Positions 23,243 to 31,789 are shown, counted from the stretch's first letter. The stretch is 64,000 nucleotides of DNA from an uncultured Clostridia bacterium (GCA_934754355.1 CAKVID010000003.1:1-64000); one strand, 5' to 3'. The notes: generated by a model from the letters alone, not told the origin. Translations and numbers: made by a program.

Positions 23243-23433
23243 TTTGTTATACAATTAAAAACGACAAAAGCGAATATTTTAAAGTTGAGCCATATAGATT
23301 TGGTTTTTTCGGAACCCTAGACGATTGTACTTTATACAGCACAAAAGAAGAATGTGAAAGAAAGATTAATTTGTTGTGTGGAGATAATCCTCCAAAATAT
23401 AAAATAGCTAAAATTAAAATTAAGGAAGTTTAA
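23239..23433 (+). CDS. Small hypothetical protein (64 aa)
   Basis: Overlaps the previous stop by 4 bases, with AAAGGAG upstream. Basic with four cysteines (residues 3, 29, 38, 46) but no paired CxxC. Confidence 0.6.
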   Translation: MICYTIKNDKSEYFKVEPYRFGFFGTLDDCTLYSTKEECERKINLLCGDNPPKYKIAKIKIKEV

Positions 23434-23434
23434 T

Positions 23435-23611
23435 ATGAATAAAACAAAACTTTTAATAGCCGTACTCGTTATATTATTCTCAACATTACTAATAACATTA
23501 GGTTCTATATTCGTGACGCAAAACTTCGGAATGGTTGCATTGATAATTTTTGGAGGCGTATCTTTCTTAGTCGGCACAGCGTTGCTCGGGATGACCTTTA
23601 CCGATGAATGA
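23435..23611 (+). CDS. 58-aa two-pass membrane protein
   Basis: Reads MNKTKLLIAVLVIL and ends GMTFTDE, with two membrane helices (about 6-27 and 33-53) joined by a short loop. Starts one base after the previous stop following AAGGAAGTT, and overlaps the next frame at its 3' end. Confidence 0.65.
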   Translation: MNKTKLLIAVLVILFSTLLITLGSIFVTQNFGMVALIIFGGVSFLVGTALLGMTFTDE

Positions 23612-23640
23612 AATCAACTATAAGTTATAAAGGAATAATT

Positions 23641-24144
23641 ATGGAAATAAAAAAAGCTGCAATAAGGATAGGAAATAAAATTTTTACAGGATTTGACCAT
23701 GGTGAATGTTTTAATCAAATACCACAAGAACTCCGCAATCAAAGTGTAGAGCAAGGTTTTGTAACTGATTCAAATGAATTTGTAGATAGAAAAGAAGCAA
23801 TGATTATTGCGAGACAAGCAAATCAAATTGCTTATGATGACGGAGAAAAGAAAACACTTATAAGCGAAGACTTACATTTGAATTGGTTAAATAAGATGAA
23901 TAAAGAACTTACAGAACTCAAACAAAAGGCAAGTGTTCCAAAATACCAAGTAGGTCAAGCCTTATTTAGAATAGATTTTAGTGCGATAGTTCCATTTGTT
24001 GTTAATGAAATTTATGTTCATATAAAAGTAGATAAAACTATATCAATTCAATACTTCGATTATGTCGGGTTGGTAATCGAAGAAAATGAACTGTTTGCAA
24101 CTAGAGAAGAAGCCAAGCAGCAACTCGCTAAAATTGGAGAGTAG
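23641..24144 (+). CDS. Phage-type hypothetical protein (167 aa)
   Basis: ATG 23641 with AAAGGAATAATT is preferred over the in-frame ATG at 23608. The N-terminal half (AIRIGNKIFTGFDHGECF, then EFVDRKEAMIIARQANQI) has a pattern seen in small phage proteins that contain a 'response/treatment of input' type domain of unknown role; the middle is a helix and the C-terminus beta-rich. No function can be assigned. Confidence 0.65.
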   Translation: MEIKKAAIRIGNKIFTGFDHGECFNQIPQELRNQSVEQGFVTDSNEFVDRKEAMIIARQANQIAYDDGEKKTLISEDLHLNWLNKMNKELTELKQKASVPKYQVGQALFRIDFSAIVPFVVNEIYVHIKVDKTISIQYFDYVGLVIEENELFATREEAKQQLAKIGE

Positions 24145-24146
24145 TT

Positions 24147-24332
24147 ATGAGCGAAGAAGAACTAAAAGAATTATTAGAAGCACTTGGGCAAGATACTACA
24201 TATATAAATCCTTTAGAGTATAAGAAATTTATTATTGATCATGTAGAAACATTAATTCAAAAGGTAAATGAAATGTGGAATTTAGTACTTAGGCACGAAA
24301 ATATTTTGAATAACTTGGAACATAAGGATTAA
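24147..24332 (+). CDS. Small helical protein (61 aa)
   Basis: Acidic helical protein with GGAGAG upstream, 2 bases after the previous stop. First member of a run of short coiled-coil genes (24147-26412). Confidence 0.6.
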   Translation: MSEEELKELLEALGQDTTYINPLEYKKFIIDHVETLIQKVNEMWNLVLRHENILNNLEHKD

Positions 24333-24334
24333 TT

Positions 24335-24775
24335 ATGAAAGAAAAAGAAAGATATGAATGTAAATACAATGAAAAACTAATGAAGCATTATACATTTGAT
24401 AATGAGAATAAAGAAGAGTTGGGTTATAAAGGTGTTGTAAGAGTTCTTAACCAACAAGACGCAAGAATAAAAGAACTTGAAAAAGAAAACCAGCAACTCA
24501 AAAAACAAATTTCAAAGATTGAAGAAACTCATAAACACATAATGTCTGGCGAATATATACCAGCAAATGTTGCCGAAAAATCTCTTAAACTAAGCGAGCA
24601 ATCACAAAAGCAACTTGCTATTGAAGAGTTGGAAAAAATAAAACAATTATTAGTTGATTGTAGATGGTTTCAAGGGGAAAATGAATATGATTTTATAGAT
24701 GATTTTGCTGTTAATTGGACTGATTTAATAGAGGTATTCGACAAGCGAATCAAATCACTAAAAGGAGAACACTGA
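24335..24775 (+). CDS. Coiled-coil phage-type protein (146 aa)
   Basis: Has a coiled coil at residues 40-75 (KELEKENQQLKKQISKI) and the C-terminal pattern QLAIEELEKIKQLL ... KRIKSLKGEH, shared with the 24950 gene. Starts after AAGGATTAATT; the stop overlaps the next ATG. Probably a structural or regulatory phage accessory protein; unknown function. Confidence 0.65.
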   Translation: MKEKERYECKYNEKLMKHYTFDNENKEELGYKGVVRVLNQQDARIKELEKENQQLKKQISKIEETHKHIMSGEYIPANVAEKSLKLSEQSQKQLAIEELEKIKQLLVDCRWFQGENEYDFIDDFAVNWTDLIEVFDKRIKSLKGEH

Positions 24776-24957
24776 TGAACTTGGAAGACTTGGCACAAGC
24801 ATTGAAAATAGATTTAACTGATGGCAAATATAAATTTCTTTTTGAGCAGTATAAAGATACTTACGGAAATATTAAAGCAAACAAACGAGCATTAGAAATT
24901 ATGATACTTGATAGAATAACTGAACTTGTAGAAAAGATAGGCGGAGAGAATGAGTAA
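24775..24957 (+). CDS. Small helical protein (60 aa)
   Basis: ATG overlaps the previous stop (TGATG-type coupling) and follows AAAGGAGAAC. Acidic and helical, ending ELVEKIGGENE, and overlaps the next gene by 8 bases. Confidence 0.6.
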   Translation: MNLEDLAQALKIDLTDGKYKFLFEQYKDTYGNIKANKRALEIMILDRITELVEKIGGENE

Positions 24958-25468
24958 AGAAAGATTAGATATTGCTATTGGAATTTTAGACAATACAGAA
25001 AATGCGATAGAAAAAATTAAAAATCAGCATAAGTTTGAAAAAGATTTAAGTGAATTTCTAAATACAAACACATATTCAAAAGATAAGTATTGGGTTGTCG
25101 GTATGTTAAATCAAGTTTCTGAATATTGCAAAGATAAAATAGATACATTAATGGAAAACCAACAACTCAAACAATCAGTTGAATATACAAATAGACAGTT
25201 AGATTATTTCACAAACAAATTTAGAAGTCGTGAGTTTAAGCGAACTGGTGATTGGATGAAAGATATTGAATTATATATGAAACAACTTGCTATAAATGAA
25301 TTAGAAAGATTATTAAATGAGTGTGAAAGTGAAATCTATTACACAAATAATAATGATTTTGAACATTTTAATGAGTTAATTAGCGAAGAAACGGTAGATG
25401 CAATTCCAGAAGAAAAACTTGAAGAATATATTGAAAAACGCATCAAAGAACTTAAAGGAGAAAAATAA
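24950..25468 (+). CDS. Coiled-coil phage-type protein (172 aa)
   Basis: Shares MKQLAINELERLL and the ending KRIKELKGEK with the 24335 gene, so the two are probably paralogues that arose by duplication in the element. Helical throughout. GGCGGAGAGA precedes the ATG; the stop overlaps the next start. Confidence 0.65.
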   Translation: MSKERLDIAIGILDNTENAIEKIKNQHKFEKDLSEFLNTNTYSKDKYWVVGMLNQVSEYCKDKIDTLMENQQLKQSVEYTNRQLDYFTNKFRSREFKRTGDWMKDIELYMKQLAINELERLLNECESEIYYTNNNDFEHFNELISEETVDAIPEEKLEEYIEKRIKELKGEK

Positions 25469-25704
25469 TGGCTGATTTATGGATAAGAAGTCAAGATAAA
25501 GAGGTTTTAACAAAAGTAAGAAATTTACGAATAGAAAAATCAGGAGAATATTATGCTATCTTTGATAATATTAATCGTTACTATTTAGCACGATATGAAA
25601 CAAAAGAAAAAGCGATAAAAGTTTTAGATGGAATACAAGAGTTATTAAACCATCCTGGAGCATTAAGTGTTGCAAAGATTGTATATAACTTTCCAAAAGA
25701 ATAA
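25468..25704 (+). CDS. Small phage-type protein (78 aa)
   Basis: Begins MADLWIRSQDKEVLTKV and has an alpha/beta fold pattern common to small phage proteins that also start MADLWIRSQ; function unknown. Starts after AAAGGAGAAAAATA. Confidence 0.7.
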   Translation: MADLWIRSQDKEVLTKVRNLRIEKSGEYYAIFDNINRYYLARYETKEKAIKVLDGIQELLNHPGALSVAKIVYNFPKE

Positions 25705-25730
25705 GGAAATTAAAAAGATGGGTGAAGAGA

Positions 25731-25925
25731 ATGACCATAGCTGATATTAAAAATCTTATTATTAAATTAAATGTTGCTATTGATGCTGAACACGAAAAAG
25801 CATCGTCAGAAGGAATTATGTTGCTGTTGGATTTTACAGAAGAAGCACGAAAAGAATTAACATTACAAGTACTAGATGAACTTACAAATATAGAAAATAA
25901 GTTAAGAGGTGAAGAAAATGAGTAA
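25731..25925 (+). CDS. Small helical protein (64 aa)
   Basis: ATG 25731 is taken over GTG 25722. Acidic and helical, ending LRGEENE. Overlaps the next gene by 8 bases and belongs to the same coiled-coil run. Confidence 0.6.
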   Translation: MTIADIKNLIIKLNVAIDAEHEKASSEGIMLLLDFTEEARKELTLQVLDELTNIENKLRGEENE

Positions 25926-26412
25926 AAAGTACTGCAAAATTTGTGGAAATGAAATGGTCTCAGGGCATTTTGGATATTATTGTAGTCATACTGAATTACA
26001 TCCTGAACATCCTTGCGAAGCAAAATGTGAAAAAGAAATTATTACAATAAATAAAGAAGACTATGAATCAATGAGTGAAAGAGATGAAACTCTCATAAAG
26101 GAAAATATAGAACTCCAAAAGCAACTGGAAGAAAAAAAGAAAGAAATTGATGAGTTTAAAAGAATTGGCGAGAAAGGTCATCTTAATGATTTGCTTGAAG
26201 ATAAAAGAAAAGAAAATAGGGTACTTATAAAAGCATCAGAACAACTTCTACAGCAACTTGAATCCCAGCCAGCAGAAATTGTGGAGAAGATTAACGGCGA
26301 AATTTACACTAGAATGGTTGTTGAATGCAAAGAAACTAAATACACCGACATAAATTTAATATTAGATAATATTTTGAAAGAATATCAAAAAAAATTAAGA
26401 GGAGGAAAATAA
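25918..26412 (+). CDS. Zinc-ribbon plus coiled-coil protein (164 aa)
   Basis: N-terminal zinc-binding cluster CKICGNEM ... YYCSHTELHPEHPCEAKCEK (C6, C9, then Cys/His at about 22-41), followed by a long coiled coil (60-110). ATG 25918 with AGAGGTGAAG is preferred to GTG 25909. Ends in KKLRGGK, again similar to its neighbours. Confidence 0.65.
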   Translation: MSKKYCKICGNEMVSGHFGYYCSHTELHPEHPCEAKCEKEIITINKEDYESMSERDETLIKENIELQKQLEEKKKEIDEFKRIGEKGHLNDLLEDKRKENRVLIKASEQLLQQLESQPAEIVEKINGEIYTRMVVECKETKYTDINLILDNILKEYQKKLRGGK

Positions 26413-27422
26413 TGAACATTGAAGAATTAAAGGCAAGATATATGCCTTCGAAAGAACTCATTAAAGAAGTTACAAAAGAAATAAAAGAATCAGAAAAATC
26501 AAAACCAAAGAAGCAGAGAATGACACTTACAAAGAATGATTATTTGACATTTGCTATTACAAGGCGATGGCAAAAGGTTACGAAAAAAGAGCTCCCTACT
26601 CTTTATAAGGATATTTCAGAATTTATTTTTGAAAAAATTTCAGAAAAATATAAAGTTACTGATATTGAAAGAGGCGATGGTTACTTTATTTTCAACTTTG
26701 GGGATAACAGTGTTGTCCATTTTAGGATAAAAAAATTGCCAGGGTGGAAATTTGGGATGTGGTTTTCCTATAACCCAAAATCAAAAGACAAGATACTTTG
26801 TGAATGGTTTTGCCAGCAAGATTTATGGATTGATAAATTTAAACCAAGTCGTTCAACTATAGGAGGAGAAATTGAAATAAATGTAGCTGATTTTATTGAC
26901 CAACTTTTGAAGAATGAAAATAATTTTTGGTGGTATGGAGATGAAATTCTTGATAACCTAAACTATATGGTTAAATATCGCTGGCTTGCATCATACAGAG
27001 ATTACACTGGCGCAGATTTCAATAAAAGATATGTCACTAAAAGATTTGCTAAAAGATATATGAAAAAAGCAAAGCGAGAAGAAATTAAAAGAATAAAAGT
27101 CGAAACAAAGTTAAGAAATAAATTAAGCCAAAAAGTTTTCTCTAACATAAAGAAAGAAATAAACAACCAATACAGCTATAAAATAATTGATAAGAACACT
27201 GATGGTTGGATTTGTTCCCCCAGGTATGATATTCAAGTTTTTGTCCCAGTTAATACAACAAAAAAACAATGTAACGAAATTGAAAACAATTGTTATGATT
27301 TAATCACTAAAACACAAGACAAAATAGTTGCAAAAAAAGCATACAAAAAGCATTGCATTTACGATGAAGTTTCCCCTTATGTTTCAATTCAGTTTGCAGG
27401 GAGTGAAAATAATGTGCAATAA
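26412..27422 (+). CDS. Hypothetical protein (336 aa)
   Basis: The largest unknown in the 21-31 kb block. Basic N-terminal helix (ESEKSKPKKQRMT), a beta-rich Trp/Phe-rich middle (residues 100-200; FRIKKLPGWKFGMWFSYNP), and a basic helical C-terminus (RFAKRYMKKAKREEIKRIK). Starts after AGAGGAGGAAAATA. The basic regions could bind DNA or RNA. No family recognised. Confidence 0.7.
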   Translation: MNIEELKARYMPSKELIKEVTKEIKESEKSKPKKQRMTLTKNDYLTFAITRRWQKVTKKELPTLYKDISEFIFEKISEKYKVTDIERGDGYFIFNFGDNSVVHFRIKKLPGWKFGMWFSYNPKSKDKILCEWFCQQDLWIDKFKPSRSTIGGEIEINVADFIDQLLKNENNFWWYGDEILDNLNYMVKYRWLASYRDYTGADFNKRYVTKRFAKRYMKKAKREEIKRIKVETKLRNKLSQKVFSNIKKEINNQYSYKIIDKNTDGWICSPRYDIQVFVPVNTTKKQCNEIENNCYDLITKTQDKIVAKKAYKKHCIYDEVSPYVSIQFAGSENNVQ

Positions 27423-27885
27423 AAAACGAAATAAAAACCCTTCCATTAAAAGTGAATTAAAGTATATTCTCTCAAATTTTGAAGACATGCTAGAAAATGA
27501 ACTTAAGGAAGGAAATATATACTATGGCTGTTGCGACAAAATCCTTGATTTTTTAGATGATAGAATATCTTATTATACAAAAAAATTAAAATGTGATACC
27601 TGCCAAGAGGATACTGTGTTTTTAAAAGCTTTATCAACCATTGCTTCATATTGGGCTAATATAAAAATAAGCCCTGAAAATCTTACGCCAACAGAAAATG
27701 AAATGGAATACAGAATTAACGGAGTAATACATAGCATCTTGGTCTTAATAAAAGGAAATAGCGCTGCAAACGATTTTCACCAATACCAATTATTTTACGG
27801 AGGCAAAGAAATAGGAGAAGATAACTATCTCCCCTCTCAATATTTTAAAGTTTGGGGACAAAGGGAAGAACAATGGATGAGTTAG
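27412..27885 (+). CDS. Hypothetical protein (157 aa)
   Basis: ATG 27412 with GGGAG upstream is used; the frame extends back to 27328 inside the previous gene. It includes CC at about 44-45 and CDTC at about 65-68, a possible metal site, in a helical body. Overlaps the next gene by 13 bases. Confidence 0.6.
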   Translation: MCNKKRNKNPSIKSELKYILSNFEDMLENELKEGNIYYGCCDKILDFLDDRISYYTKKLKCDTCQEDTVFLKALSTIASYWANIKISPENLTPTENEMEYRINGVIHSILVLIKGNSAANDFHQYQLFYGGKEIGEDNYLPSQYFKVWGQREEQWMS

Positions 27886-28202
27886 TATGGAATGTTTTAA
27901 TTTCTGATGCAAATGAAATTAAACCATATAATGTATTTAATAATGCATCATTTTTGCGAAATCTTTATTGTGCAAAAGAACAAGCCAAAGATACAAATGT
28001 TGATTTTAATGGTTTCAAGAAAAAAGTTGAAAAAGCTGCATTATGCGTGTTCTGGTCAAGGGCAGAGTATGAATTACTAATTAAAGGAATGTTTAGTGAA
28101 ATCGAAAAAAAGATTGATGTTTATGACCAATTAATGCTAAACATAGATCAACTAACACAATATATTATTGACAACATAGAGAAAATACCAAATGTCAAAT
28201 AA
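27873..28202 (+). CDS. Hypothetical protein (109 aa)
   Basis: ATG 27873 follows AAGGGAAGAACA. A helical protein with the segment KAALCVFWSRAEYELLI, found in a family of small mobile-element proteins that begin MDELVWNVL; function unknown. Confidence 0.65.
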   Translation: MDELVWNVLISDANEIKPYNVFNNASFLRNLYCAKEQAKDTNVDFNGFKKKVEKAALCVFWSRAEYELLIKGMFSEIEKKIDVYDQLMLNIDQLTQYIIDNIEKIPNVK

Positions 28203-28527
28203 TTTTATTAAACATGCGATATTTATATTTAATTTTTTATGTGATATAAGTGTTGGTTTATTGCTTAATTTAGAAAGGCAAACTCTACAACAAAGCATTC
28301 ATATTGAAAATTTATATTATTTTTTATTAACATTAATCTATTTACCGTATTTAATCATCTTTTTATATCAGTTTTGTCTCAATTATTATATAATTTTTGT
28401 GACAAGGCGTTTCAATATAATACCTAAACATAGGTATTTTTTTATTATAAGACAAAGGAGTTATTATGGAGGCTGCAGATACAATAAATTCTTATATAAG
28501 CCAAGCAACACCAATTTATTTACCTGA
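28192..28527 (+). CDS. Possible small membrane protein (111 aa)
   Basis: Three hydrophobic segments (about 8-25, 42-66, 68-75) rich in Phe/Leu/Ile and Tyr. Overlaps both neighbours, the downstream one by 62 bases, and lacks a good ribosome-binding site. The high AT content alone can produce such frames, so reality is doubtful; otherwise 28203-28465 would be non-coding. Confidence 0.35.
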   Translation: MSNNFIKHAIFIFNFLCDISVGLLLNLERQTLQQSIHIENLYYFLLTLIYLPYLIIFLYQFCLNYYIIFVTRRFNIIPKHRYFFIIRQRSYYGGCRYNKFLYKPSNTNLFT

Positions 28528-28843
28528 TGAATATTTTAATCAAAGAACCATGTCAAGTTCTGGCTATATACACCAACCTACTAGGTTTGAAGATGCATTT
28601 GAGGAAGTTTATTCAAGAATTTGCGATTTAGAAAGAAAATTCTACAACTTGGAAAACGCCTTGTATTTTGATTATAAAGAACAGAATGTTAACTGGATAA
28701 AAGAAATTGTAAATAGTATAAAAAATCGTTTGGCAAAATTTAAAACACCAAAATATAAAAATCCAAATGAGTATCAGCAAGGCATTAATGACACAGTAGA
28801 ACTAATGGAAGATGTCATAGACAATGCTATAAAAACACTATAA
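28466..28843 (+). CDS. Hypothetical protein (125 aa)
   Basis: Starts after AAAGGAGTTATT. A polar N-terminus then a coiled coil (VYSRICDLERKFYNLENAL) and a Lys-rich C-terminus. No family recognised. Confidence 0.65.
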   Translation: MEAADTINSYISQATPIYLPDEYFNQRTMSSSGYIHQPTRFEDAFEEVYSRICDLERKFYNLENALYFDYKEQNVNWIKEIVNSIKNRLAKFKTPKYKNPNEYQQGINDTVELMEDVIDNAIKTL

Positions 28844-28852
28844 GGAGGTAAT

Positions 28853-29128
28853 ATGAAATTTATAGAGATAACTGGAGAAGGAGACTATAATATTGACGAC
28901 TTTGTATCTTTGGGTATTTCCATACAGGATATTTACAAGGAAATGAAAGAAAACAAAGTTAATAAATTAACCAAAGAATATGTTGAGTTTGATTACTCAA
29001 ACACCTTAGAGTTTACTTTGTTAGAATTTGGCGATGTCGACATTAACTTTTTGGAGTATATGCATAACAACTTAATAGATTATGATAGTTGTAGATATAA
29101 AGACATATTCGTAGTAGAGGAGGAATGA
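28853..29128 (+). CDS. Small acidic protein (91 aa)
   Basis: Starts after TAAGGAGGTAAT. Acidic, net negative throughout, helical-beta; acidic small phage proteins sometimes mimic DNA, but no specific evidence exists here. Overlaps the next start by 4 bases. Confidence 0.6.
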   Translation: MKFIEITGEGDYNIDDFVSLGISIQDIYKEMKENKVNKLTKEYVEFDYSNTLEFTLLEFGDVDINFLEYMHNNLIDYDSCRYKDIFVVEEE

Positions 29129-29364
29129 TGGAGCAAGAACCATACAGAGATTTTAAAACTTGTATGCGTTGTGGGAAGGATATATACTTAGAAAATTATT
29201 TTTGTGAAGACTGTGCTAATAACATTATAAAAAAAATGTTTAACACTGACTTCATACACGAAGAATTAAGCAAGATTCTTCCCCCTGTACCACACATAAT
29301 TGCAAAGATGATATCTTTCCCCTACAATAATAATGAAACAAAGGATGGTAAAAATGGGAACTAA
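29125..29364 (+). CDS. Small zinc-ribbon protein (79 aa)
   Basis: C13-x-x-C16 (TCMRCGKD) and C28-x-x-C31 (FCEDCANN) form a typical zinc ribbon. Starts after GAGGAGGA; ATG 29125 and 29128 are both possible. Probable nucleic-acid or protein adaptor. Confidence 0.65.
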   Translation: MMEQEPYRDFKTCMRCGKDIYLENYFCEDCANNIIKKMFNTDFIHEELSKILPPVPHIIAKMISFPYNNNETKDGKNGN

Positions 29365-29671
29365 TTATTATGCCGTAAGGGTTGCGCCATGTGTTTTTAA
29401 CCGAGTAATCCACCTCGGGAAACAAAGCCATGGATGGAGATTTTTATTTCAAGGTAATAACGAGATACATAGTTATAATGATTTTTTATTTTGGCTTGAT
29501 AATAATGTCGATACTGGAGACTATGTTCTTATGGACGAGTATAATCAATCAATTCAAAAAAGCCAATTAATTGATATAATTCAAGCAAACCAAAACAACG
29601 AAAATGCAAATAACTTTAGATACTGCCAGAATGTAGATGGATATAGATTTGATTATACTGAATTTAGTTAA
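29354..29671 (+). CDS. MGTNYY-type phage protein (105 aa)
   Basis: ATG 29354 after AAGGATGGTAAAA gives the characteristic MGTNYYAVRV start with HLGKQSHGWRFLFQ. This pattern belongs to a small conserved protein found in many tailed phages; family members often have a CxxC in the first loop, which is reduced here to a single Cys (residue 13). Function unknown. Confidence 0.75.
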   Translation: MGTNYYAVRVAPCVFNRVIHLGKQSHGWRFLFQGNNEIHSYNDFLFWLDNNVDTGDYVLMDEYNQSIQKSQLIDIIQANQNNENANNFRYCQNVDGYRFDYTEFS

Positions 29672-29680
29672 GGAGAAATT

Positions 29681-30055
29681 ATGAAAAATATTGATGAATG
29701 GTTAAGGGATGTTACAAATAATAAAGTATTTAAAATAGAAAAAATAATAAGAATTTTTACCCCCTATGAAACGGATGGCAAGTTTATAGACCAAGAAAGG
29801 TATGAAGATTTAGGAACTTATAAAATCATAGAAGCAATAGAGCTTCCTACTCAAGAAGTCTTTCTTGGTGTAAAAAGTTGTTTTATGGATTGTAAAGTAA
29901 TCAATCATGAATATGTCTATTCCGAAGTTGTAAATAGCAATATTGAATATTTCAATTTAAACGATATAAACATTGTCGATGTTACTAAAATATATCTGTC
30001 AGATGGGCATGACAAAGACGAAACTGATGACGAATGTGAGGATTTTGATGACTAA
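29681..30055 (+). CDS. Hypothetical protein (124 aa)
   Basis: Starts after AAGGAGAAATT. A beta-rich protein with a very acidic C-terminal tail (DGHDKDETDDECEDFDD). No family recognised. Overlaps the next gene by 8 bases. Confidence 0.65.
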   Translation: MKNIDEWLRDVTNNKVFKIEKIIRIFTPYETDGKFIDQERYEDLGTYKIIEAIELPTQEVFLGVKSCFMDCKVINHEYVYSEVVNSNIEYFNLNDINIVDVTKIYLSDGHDKDETDDECEDFDD

Positions 30056-30296
30056 TTTATCTAATGTGGCTAAACCTATAAGCGAATTAAAAGAATTTCT
30101 TAGACGAGGTAGAATTGCTATCGTAGGTATTAGTAACATCTCTGTAGAACAAAGTAACAGCGACTTAGCTAATACAACAATAGAATTACGCTGTCAAGGA
30201 AACCCTTGTACAATTCAAAAACTAATAAATTATCTTTTTATGGAAAGTGAATTAACAAATGAAAGTTCAGAAATGCCAAGAGTGCAAATATTATAA
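30048..30296 (+). CDS. Small hypothetical protein (82 aa)
   Basis: ATG 30048 after TGAGGATTTTG is preferred to the upstream in-frame ATGs that lie within the previous gene. Alpha/beta, basic helix ELKEFLRRGRIAI. Overlaps the following small gene by 38 bases. Confidence 0.6.
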   Translation: MTNLSNVAKPISELKEFLRRGRIAIVGISNISVEQSNSDLANTTIELRCQGNPCTIQKLINYLFMESELTNESSEMPRVQIL

Positions 30297-30435
30297 AAGA
30301 TTAAGGTGGTCACATTCTTATAAGCCTAGCGGCTATCACGCTATTGGAATGTCTCATGCATATGGTTTTTGTGAATTACATAACAAAAGATGCTTGGACA
30401 TTAAGAATTGTCATATTACTTTAATGGAGGAGTAA
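30259..30435 (+). CDS. 58-aa zinc-binding phage-type protein
   Basis: Reads MKVQKCQECKYYKR, then HSYKPSGYHAIGMSHAYG and FCELHNKRCLDIKNC. Cysteines C6-x-x-C9 with C38, C45 and C51 make a small zinc site. Proteins with this HSYKPSxYHAIGMSHAYG pattern recur in phage genomes; function unknown. It overlaps the preceding gene by 38 bases. Confidence 0.7.
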   Translation: MKVQKCQECKYYKRLRWSHSYKPSGYHAIGMSHAYGFCELHNKRCLDIKNCHITLMEE

Positions 30436-30436
30436 A

Positions 30437-30658
30437 ATGGAATACAATAATTTATCAATTGATGAAATATCTGTGTTGGATTGCAATCAAGAGCCTCGTA
30501 TGTATATCCACTGGTCAAAGGATTGGGAGTTAGGCACGCTTGAATTTACTTACGACAAGACAACAAACAAAGTTAAAATTTATAGCGAATGTATGTCAAA
30601 GGAATTTATTGAAGCAGTAATTAAAAAAATCATCAACGACGCAGAAATTATTTATTGA
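30437..30658 (+). CDS. Small hypothetical protein (73 aa)
   Basis: One base after the previous stop, with GGAGGAG just upstream. Alpha/beta, Trp-rich centre (YIHWSKDWELGTLEF). No family recognised. Confidence 0.6.
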   Translation: MEYNNLSIDEISVLDCNQEPRMYIHWSKDWELGTLEFTYDKTTNKVKIYSECMSKEFIEAVIKKIINDAEIIY

Positions 30659-30668
30659 GGATGTACAT

Positions 30669-31013
30669 ATGACAGATAATGATATTGAATTAAAAAAATG
30701 GTTTAAGATTTTTGTGATAGAACATGATATCACACTACAAAAGTTATCAAAAATTCTTGGAATAAGCTCTGCATTTTTGTCTGCTTGCTATTCTGGAAAG
30801 AGACATTTAACACTGGATATAATTAATAAATTACACGAAAATTTTAATATTCCAGAACAAGATATTAAATTTTTGTCGCAGTATTTATCGTTTAAGCACC
30901 AAAATTTTAAATTTAACAATGCGGATTTAGTAAAGCTAAGCCGTATTATGAACAAATACAATATAAGTACAATTGACGAACTAGAATCGTTATTGAGAAA
31001 GGAGAATTTATGA
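30669..31013 (+). CDS. XRE-type helix-turn-helix regulator (114 aa)
   Basis: An HTH of the Cro/C1 type at about residues 15-58: ITLQKLSKILGISSAFLSACYSGKRHL matches the helix-turn-recognition helix arrangement. The C-terminus is a short helical dimerisation-like region. Starts after GAGGATGTACAT. It lies 2 kb from the excisionase/integrase pair and could regulate excision or lysogeny. Confidence 0.8.
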   Translation: MTDNDIELKKWFKIFVIEHDITLQKLSKILGISSAFLSACYSGKRHLTLDIINKLHENFNIPEQDIKFLSQYLSFKHQNFKFNNADLVKLSRIMNKYNISTIDELESLLRKENL

Positions 31014-31213
31014 AACAGTCTTATATTTACAAAATTGCAGGAGGCGATCCTGAAGATTTTTTCTTAATCACATCTGAAACTTATCTAGGCGATTATGTCG
31101 AAGAGTATATAAGAACTTCACTTGATAGAATAGATTTAATCAATAAACTAGAAGAAGAGAACATTGATTATTCAATTACATATCCCGAGAATTATTCAGA
31201 ATTTTTAGAATAG
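31010..31213 (+). CDS. Small hypothetical protein (67 aa)
   Basis: Overlaps the regulator stop by 4 bases (AAAGGAG site). Acidic alpha/beta; no motif seen. Confidence 0.6.
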   Translation: MKQSYIYKIAGGDPEDFFLITSETYLGDYVEEYIRTSLDRIDLINKLEEENIDYSITYPENYSEFLE

Positions 31214-31225
31214 GAGGCGTTAACG

Positions 31226-31453
31226 ATAGACAATCAAATGACATTTGTTACTGTAGATGAGATAAAGCAACAACAAAACATAGTACAACAATTGAAAGAT
31301 GAAATAAAATGTTTATATTATTTGCTAAATACTTTATGCTCAAATCCCTACTCTAACAAAGAACAATTAAAAATATTAAGTCCACCACCTAAAAATACAA
31401 GTTGGGAAACTTACATAAAAAAAAATAAAAACAAAATTTTGCGTTTAATTTAA
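31226..31453 (+). CDS. Hypothetical protein, possible AUA start
   Basis: A perfect AGGAGG lies at 31212-31217, but the first ATG is at 31238, 20 bases further. In-frame ATA at 31226 has ideal spacing (8) and would add four residues (xDNQ) before MTFVTVDEIK. ACG at 31223 is an alternative. The protein is about 71-75 aa with a coiled-coil start and a Lys-rich end. Confidence 0.5.
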   Translation: MDNQMTFVTVDEIKQQQNIVQQLKDEIKCLYYLLNTLCSNPYSNKEQLKILSPPPKNTSWETYIKKNKNKILRLI

Positions 31454-31496
31454 ACGAGGAGTTAAAAGGATATTACTTATTTAAGGAGACAATCCC

Positions 31497-31787
31497 ATGT
31501 CAAATCCAATTAACAATATTGAAAATATGAATGATTTGTTACTGCAACAAACTCTATACATAGAAAGAGAAAAGTTAAATCAGAATAATCAAATTCTTTA
31601 CACAGTGAAGGAAGTGGCAAATCTATTAAAAACGAACATAGATTATGTTCATTCGTTGCGAAAGGCTGGTTTATTACCATTTTTAAAACTTGGGCAATAC
31701 AAGGTAAGGAAACAAGCTTTGCTAGACTTCCTGTGTAAATATGAGGGCTATGATTTAACAAATCCTTTCTGTGTAAAGGAGATATAA
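31497..31787 (+). CDS. Excisionase-like HTH protein (96 aa)
   Basis: Residues 33-82 form a MerR/excisionase-type winged helix (LYTVKEVANLLKTNIDYVHSL, then LPFLKLGQYKVRKQALLDFL). Directly upstream of the integrase (2 bases apart), the standard place for Xis. Expected to bind attachment-site arms and direct excision. AAGGAGACAATCCC precedes the ATG. Confidence 0.85.
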   Translation: MSNPINNIENMNDLLLQQTLYIEREKLNQNNQILYTVKEVANLLKTNIDYVHSLRKAGLLPFLKLGQYKVRKQALLDFLCKYEGYDLTNPFCVKEI

Positions 31788-31789
31788 TT

